Shown here piece by piece: positions 60,661 to 64,000 of a DNA stretch of 64,000 nt (position 1 is its first letter; every line of letters starts with the position of its first letter). Made by a program: the position numbers and the translations under genes. The stretch is taken from assembly GCF_002803515.1 (NCBI RefSeq), contig NZ_PHQX01000002.1, positions 310,001 through 374,000 of the forward strand. The letters are read 5' to 3'. The stretch comes from Stenotrophomonas lactitubi (GTDB taxonomy: Bacteria > Pseudomonadota > Gammaproteobacteria > Xanthomonadales > Xanthomonadaceae). The notes under the pieces are model-generated. The model was not told where the DNA came from. It made no database searches and saw nothing but the letters and a program-made list of their open reading frames with translations.

Positions 60661-61388
60661 GCGACTGGTTGTTCGACCTGGGCAATTCGCGTTTCAAGTT
60701 TGCCCCCTTGCATGGCGACCGCGCCGGCGACGTCCAGGCCTGGGCGCACGGCGCCGAAGGCATGGCCGGGCAACCGCCGCACAGCCTGCCCAGTGGTGAA
60801 ACCGCGTTTGTCGCCAGCGTCGCCGCGCCGTCGCTGACCAGCGCCATGCTGGATCAGCTGCAGCGCCGCTTCGAGCACGTGCATGTGGTGCGCACCAGCG
60901 CCCAGTGTGCAGGCGTACGCATTGCCTACGCAAAGCCGGAAAAATTCGGTGTCGACCGTTTCCTGGCCCTGCTTGCCGCCGCCAAGGCGCAACGGCCGGT
61001 GCTGGTGGTCGGTGTCGGCACTGCCCTGACCATCGACCTGCTTGATGCCGATGGACAACATCACGGCGGGCGCATTTCCGCCTCGCCGACCACCATGCGC
61101 GAGGCATTGCACGCGCGCGCGGTGCAGCTGCCGGCCAGCGGTGGTGACTACAGCGAATTCGCCAACGACACCGCTGATGCGTTGGCGTCCGGCTGCGATG
61201 GTGCTGCCGTTGCATTGGTCGAACGCAGTGCCCGCCAGGCGCAGGCGCTGCTGGGCGTGATGCCGTCGCTGCTGGTGCATGGCGGTGGCGCGCCCGCGCT
61301 GATGCCGCTGCTGGACGGCGCCGACTACCACCCGTCGCTGGTGCTGGATGGCCTCGCCCGCTGGGCGGTGCACCAGCCCGCAGGCTAG
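60657..61388 (+). CDS. coaX: Type III pantothenate kinase
   Basis: A 243-residue ASKHA-fold kinase that catalyses the first step of CoA synthesis. Motifs are LFDLGNSRFK at the N-terminus (phosphate 1), KFGVDRFLALLAA, and VGVGTALTIDLLD (phosphate 2 with the catalytic Asp). birA-coaX overlap is a common arrangement in proteobacteria. It is followed 9 bp later by a SPOR gene. Confidence 0.94.
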   Translation: MSDWLFDLGNSRFKFAPLHGDRAGDVQAWAHGAEGMAGQPPHSLPSGETAFVASVAAPSLTSAMLDQLQRRFEHVHVVRTSAQCAGVRIAYAKPEKFGVDRFLALLAAAKAQRPVLVVGVGTALTIDLLDADGQHHGGRISASPTTMREALHARAVQLPASGGDYSEFANDTADALASGCDGAAVALVERSARQAQALLGVMPSLLVHGGGAPALMPLLDGADYHPSLVLDGLARWAVHQPAG

Positions 61389-61397
61389 TATCGGCGC

Positions 61398-62213
61398 ATG
61401 CTGACCCGTGCCCTGATCGTCGTGCTGGCGATCCTCAATCTTGGTGTCGCCACCTGGTGGCTGCTGCGCGATGAGCCCGCGCGCGCGCCGTTGCCGCCGC
61501 ACCCGACCGGCGTGGCCGAACTGCGTTGGCTGCCCGGCGGGACCGATGCGGCCGTGGCCGCACAGGCCTCGGCAGCGGCACCCACAGAAGCATTGGTGGA
61601 GCGTGAGGCCGCGCCGGCTACCGCAGTGGCCGCTGCGCCTGCGCCGGCACCGGCGATACCCCCAGCATCCAGCAAGCCGGCCGAACCGGTCGCCGCCATC
61701 GCCAAGCCAGCGCTGGAACCGGTGGCCGAGAAGCCCGCAGCCCCGGCCGCAACGCCGCGCTGCCTGGCACTGGGCCCGTTCGCCGACCGTGCCGCCGCCA
61801 CCGCCGCACAAGGCCGTGCCGGCACCCTGCTGAGCCAGGTGCGCCTGCGCGAGCAGCCCGCCGCCAGTGGCAGCGCCCGTTACCGCGTGCTGCTGCCCGC
61901 CGCCGCCAACCGTGATGACGCGCAGGCCACGGTCAAGCGCATCGTCGCCGCCGGGCTGAGCGACTACTACATCATCAGCCAGGGCGAAGAGACCAACGCC
62001 ATTGCACTGGGCCAGTACCGCAACCGCGAGGGCGCCGAACGGCGCATGGCCGCGGTACAGGCCGCTGGCTTCCAGCCGCGGCTGGTCGCCAGTGGTGATG
62101 CCGGCCAATGGTGGCTGGAAGGGCAGCTGGCGGCTGCCGCCGAACCGGCCCAGGCGCAGCAGCGCAGCGGCGCCGCGCAGCAACGGTCGCTGGAATGCAC
62201 GCGACTGCGCTAG
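61398..62213 (+). CDS. SPOR-domain membrane protein
   Basis: A 271-residue protein: an N-terminal helix (ALIVVLAILNLGVATWWLL), a Pro/Ala-rich periplasmic linker of about 90 residues, and a SPOR-like domain (about 115-205) with YRVLLPAAANRDDAQATVKR and YRNREGAERRMAAVQAAGFQ. SPOR domains bind denuded glycan at the septum. It probably belongs to the birA-coaX operon and ends 41 bp before tRNA-Thr. Confidence 0.8.
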   Translation: MLTRALIVVLAILNLGVATWWLLRDEPARAPLPPHPTGVAELRWLPGGTDAAVAAQASAAAPTEALVEREAAPATAVAAAPAPAPAIPPASSKPAEPVAAIAKPALEPVAEKPAAPAATPRCLALGPFADRAAATAAQGRAGTLLSQVRLREQPAASGSARYRVLLPAAANRDDAQATVKRIVAAGLSDYYIISQGEETNAIALGQYRNREGAERRMAAVQAAGFQPRLVASGDAGQWWLEGQLAAAAEPAQAQQRSGAAQQRSLECTRLR

Positions 62214-62254
62214 AATTCCCAAACCACGGCACTGCCGTCGGCGTTTCACCCCGT

Positions 62255-62330
62255 GCCGCTTTAGCTCAGTTGGTAGAGCAACTGTCTTGTAAACAGTAGG
62301 TCATCCGTTCGATTCGGATAAGCGGCACCA
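62255..62330 (+). tRNA. tRNA-Thr (anticodon TGT), CCA encoded
   Basis: The acceptor stem GCCGCTT/AAGCGGC is complete, the D arm has AGCTCAGTTGGTAGAGC, and the anticodon loop CT-TGT-AA (TGT at 62288-62290) lies between ACTGT/ACAGT. The T arm contains GTTCGATTC, and ACCA is encoded at the 3' end. No integrase gene or repeated tRNA end is visible downstream in the window. Confidence 0.97.
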
Positions 62331-62388
62331 TCTCCCGGCTAACTCCAATTGCCCCTTTGTTGCCTGGGGCAGTCTCGTGCCTGTGTGC

Positions 62389-62793
62389 CTACGCCGCATG
62401 CAGCTGCAGCTCCACGTATTCCGCCAATCCCCGACACGCCAGCAGTAGCCCTTCGCGCGTTCCGTCGCCGATCTGCTGCTCGTCGCCTCCATCCACCCGC
62501 ACACGTTCGGCGGCGTGGAATATTTCCAGCAAGGTGGTCAGCCCGGTAGCTGCACGGTCGGCGCGTGCCATGGCCATGCCCTGGCTGGGTGTCAGCGTTG
62601 GTCCGCGCCACGGCTGACCGTCGGCACCATCGCCGCTGCGGATGCGCTGCAGGCAGCCTTGCAACGTGATCGAGTCCGGGACATCGACGGCGGAGGCGAA
62701 CGCGGCTTCCAGTGGCTGCGCGAGCTCGGGGGGTAGGCGTTCGGCGGCGTCGCCCAGCGTGGCGGTCAGGTAGGGATAGTCAGGAGCGGACAT
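62389..62793 (-). CDS. Hypothetical protein (small DUF, Xanthomonadaceae-type)
   Basis: A 134-residue soluble protein with no signal peptide. It contains PSQGMAMARADRAATGLTTL and ends with a helical segment (GDGTREGLLLACRGLAEYVE). The family is not recognised with certainty; similar short proteins with a repeated TLLEIFHAAE-like helix occur in related genomes. ATG at 62793 has GGAG-like bases upstream. Confidence 0.6.
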   Translation of the reverse strand: MSAPDYPYLTATLGDAAERLPPELAQPLEAAFASAVDVPDSITLQGCLQRIRSGDGADGQPWRGPTLTPSQGMAMARADRAATGLTTLLEIFHAAERVRVDGGDEQQIGDGTREGLLLACRGLAEYVELQLHAA

Positions 62794-62927
62794 GTGGGCA
62801 TCCTCGGGTGCAGCAGAGGCGCCACCGGCAGAGGGTGGCGGGCGATGCGTGGTTTCCAATCCGGCGCTTGATGAAACCGGCGGGCACAAGGCCCCCACGC
62901 ACCGCCCGCCATAAGGCAGCAGACGGA

Positions 62928-62971
62928 TTGCCAGCCGGCGCCGTTCAAGAAGCAGCGACGCCGGCTGGCAA
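62928..62971. repeat. Perfect 13-bp inverted repeat
   Basis: TTGCCAGCCGGCG (62928-62940) and CGCCGGCTGGCAA (62959-62971) with an 18-base loop. It lies in the 499-bp intergenic stretch 62794-63292, in which no gene is otherwise supported; the A+T-richer part from about 63000 to 63290 shows no recognised site. Confidence 0.65.
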
Positions 62972-63292
62972 GCGTAAATACATCAAGCACTCAGGGTTGG
63001 AAGCCCCGGCCATCCGTTGTCGATGGCAATTCATCATGCGCACGCAGAATCACGCGCTGCCAGTCGATTATTCCGATGGCATCGCGCTGTTTGAAAGGAA
63101 GAGTGAATTATCGCAATTGGCTTGTCGTGGCCAATCACAAGACATAAACGACATTCTGCGCGGCGTGCTATTGGAGCCTGAAACAGGCCGTGGCGCCGCT
63201 ATCGTGCGGCGCAAAGTCAACTCGGCGTGTCAAGCCAACTTAACCACGTCCCCAAGCGATCGACTCAACCATCATACGCACCAGCTGGGCGA

Positions 63293-64000
63293 TCAACGCT
63301 GCCCCGGATCACCCGGCACCAGGTGCCGCCACGGGAACACATCCTTGGCGAAATGGCTGACATAGCCCCCCGTCGCTGCCTGGATGACCATGAACGACAA
63401 CCGTGGGCGCATGGCCTGCAGTGACTGCAGCTGTTCCAGCGTCAGCGCGCTGTTTCGCAGCCGAAAGGTGTGCACGGCGGCGAAGGCGTCGCTGGCGAAC
63501 AAGCGCTCATAGGCCGCGAAAGGCGTGACCGCATCAATCTCGCGCGCGTCGGCCCAGACGAACTGCAGTTCCGTCGATTCACTGAAATCCAGCAGGCCCA
63601 ACGTAGGCAGGTTGCGTGATGCGGCGAGGTTGTCGATGAAGCGCTGGGTGTCCGAGCCACCGCCGATATGCAGGCTGTGCAGGTGTGGCAGCGGCACCTC
63701 GAAGAACGCGGCGTCCGGTGCATTCGGCACCACCAGTTCGCTGAGGTGCGGCGCCCTGGAAACGAAGCGGGCGATCTCGCCGTCTTCTTCCATGATGGTG
63801 CCCGCGCGCTGCACCAGCGACATGTTGTGGTCGGCCGGTTCGGTCGGGGAGATCGACAACGAGCGCAGGCGCGGGAAACGCACGTCGCTGTCCAGCAGGG
63901 CAGTGAACTCCCACTCACGCGTGCCGTTGGCCCCTTCGTCCGGGCCGGTGAACGACAGCGACATGATCGCATCGGCCACGCGCTGATCGGACAGGCAGGC
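63293..64000 (-). CDS. Leucine-rich-repeat-like protein, 5' end beyond the window
   Basis: At least 235 residues; the frame stays open to the window edge. FPRLRSLSISPTEPADHN, LSELVVPNAP and LPHLHSLHIGGGSDTQRF, with further L-x-x-L-x-L strands, suggest an LRR protein, perhaps of the STM4015 type. No signal peptide can be assessed. The function is unknown. Confidence 0.55.
   Translation of the reverse strand, partial: ACLSDQRVADAIMSLSFTGPDEGANGTREWEFTALLDSDVRFPRLRSLSISPTEPADHNMSLVQRAGTIMEEDGEIARFVSRAPHLSELVVPNAPDAAFFEVPLPHLHSLHIGGGSDTQRFIDNLAASRNLPTLGLLDFSESTELQFVWADAREIDAVTPFAAYERLFASDAFAAVHTFRLRNSALTLEQLQSLQAMRPRLSFMVIQAATGGYVSHFAKDVFPWRHLVPGDPGQR

Noticed and set aside
62255..62330. tRNA-Thr as an integration site for a genomic island
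   Set aside because: No duplicated tRNA 3' end or integrase is visible downstream within the window.
1..64000. CRISPR arrays, rRNA genes, insertion sequences or integrases
   Set aside because: No regularly spaced repeats, rRNA segments, transposase or recombinase motifs were found on reading both strands; the short repeats are dispersed palindromes.

Overview
The window is high-G+C DNA from a member of the Xanthomonadaceae, almost certainly Stenotrophomonas (S. maltophilia complex). The evidence is the many short GTAG-headed palindromes of the type described in S. maltophilia (SMAG/REP elements), two Xanthomonadales-type T4SS effector modules with C-terminal XVIPCD-like domains, and the housekeeping content. 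Nearly all genes are dense, conventional and chromosomal; the accessory parts are 7.9-9.9 kb, 32.0-48.4 kb and 50.3-54.5 kb.

Layout. 0-8 kb: 3' end of a secreted nuclease, an EamA transporter, an alpha/beta hydrolase overlapping zapE, then class Ia ribonucleotide reductase nrdA-nrdB with a strong promoter, a long leader and palindromes between the genes. 7.9-9.9 kb: a lower-G+C island with a lipoprotein (putative immunity) and a HEVGH metallopeptidase effector ending in an XVIPCD-like domain; a duplicated stub of the adjacent LysE gene marks its left edge. 10-24 kb: thioesterase, sirtuin, old-yellow-enzyme/LysR pair, purU, a NYN protein, then a minus-strand NAD/queuosine block (nadM-Nudix, nadV, a cobalamin riboswitch, queH, pncA), a patatin and a repeat-rich intergenic stretch. 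23-30 kb: a ScfR-like regulator divergent from a five-gene valine catabolic operon (mmsA, acyl-CoA dehydrogenase, enoyl-CoA hydratase, 3-hydroxyisobutyryl-CoA hydrolase, mmsB) with translationally coupled ATGA junctions. Then ohr and a CDF transporter.

32.0-48.4 kb: a complete-looking lambda-like non-contractile tail operon with no terminase, portal, capsid, integrase, repressor or lysis gene. It starts behind a perfect 17-bp palindrome, a sigma70 promoter and an immediate intrinsic terminator. It carries neck/tail-completion proteins, tail tube, a G/GT chaperone pair with a GGGAAAC -1 slip site, a very short tape measure and M-, L-, K-, I- and J-like proteins. Between M and L sits an array of four paralogous fibre-like proteins that share a nearly identical N-terminus and differ in their C-terminal regions. 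This is the best candidate for an unusual system: a domesticated tail particle (F-type tailocin-like) or a headless prophage remnant with a receptor-binding repertoire.

48.6-64 kb: a SulP transporter; a second T4SS effector module (two LprI-like periplasmic proteins next to a 924-residue peptidoglycan hydrolase); dusA; a small secreted protein ahead of phoP-phoQ; mtfA; birA-coaX-SPOR; tRNA-Thr(TGT); and a partial leucine-rich protein at the right edge.

Functions are assigned by reading translated motifs and context only; no database search was run.
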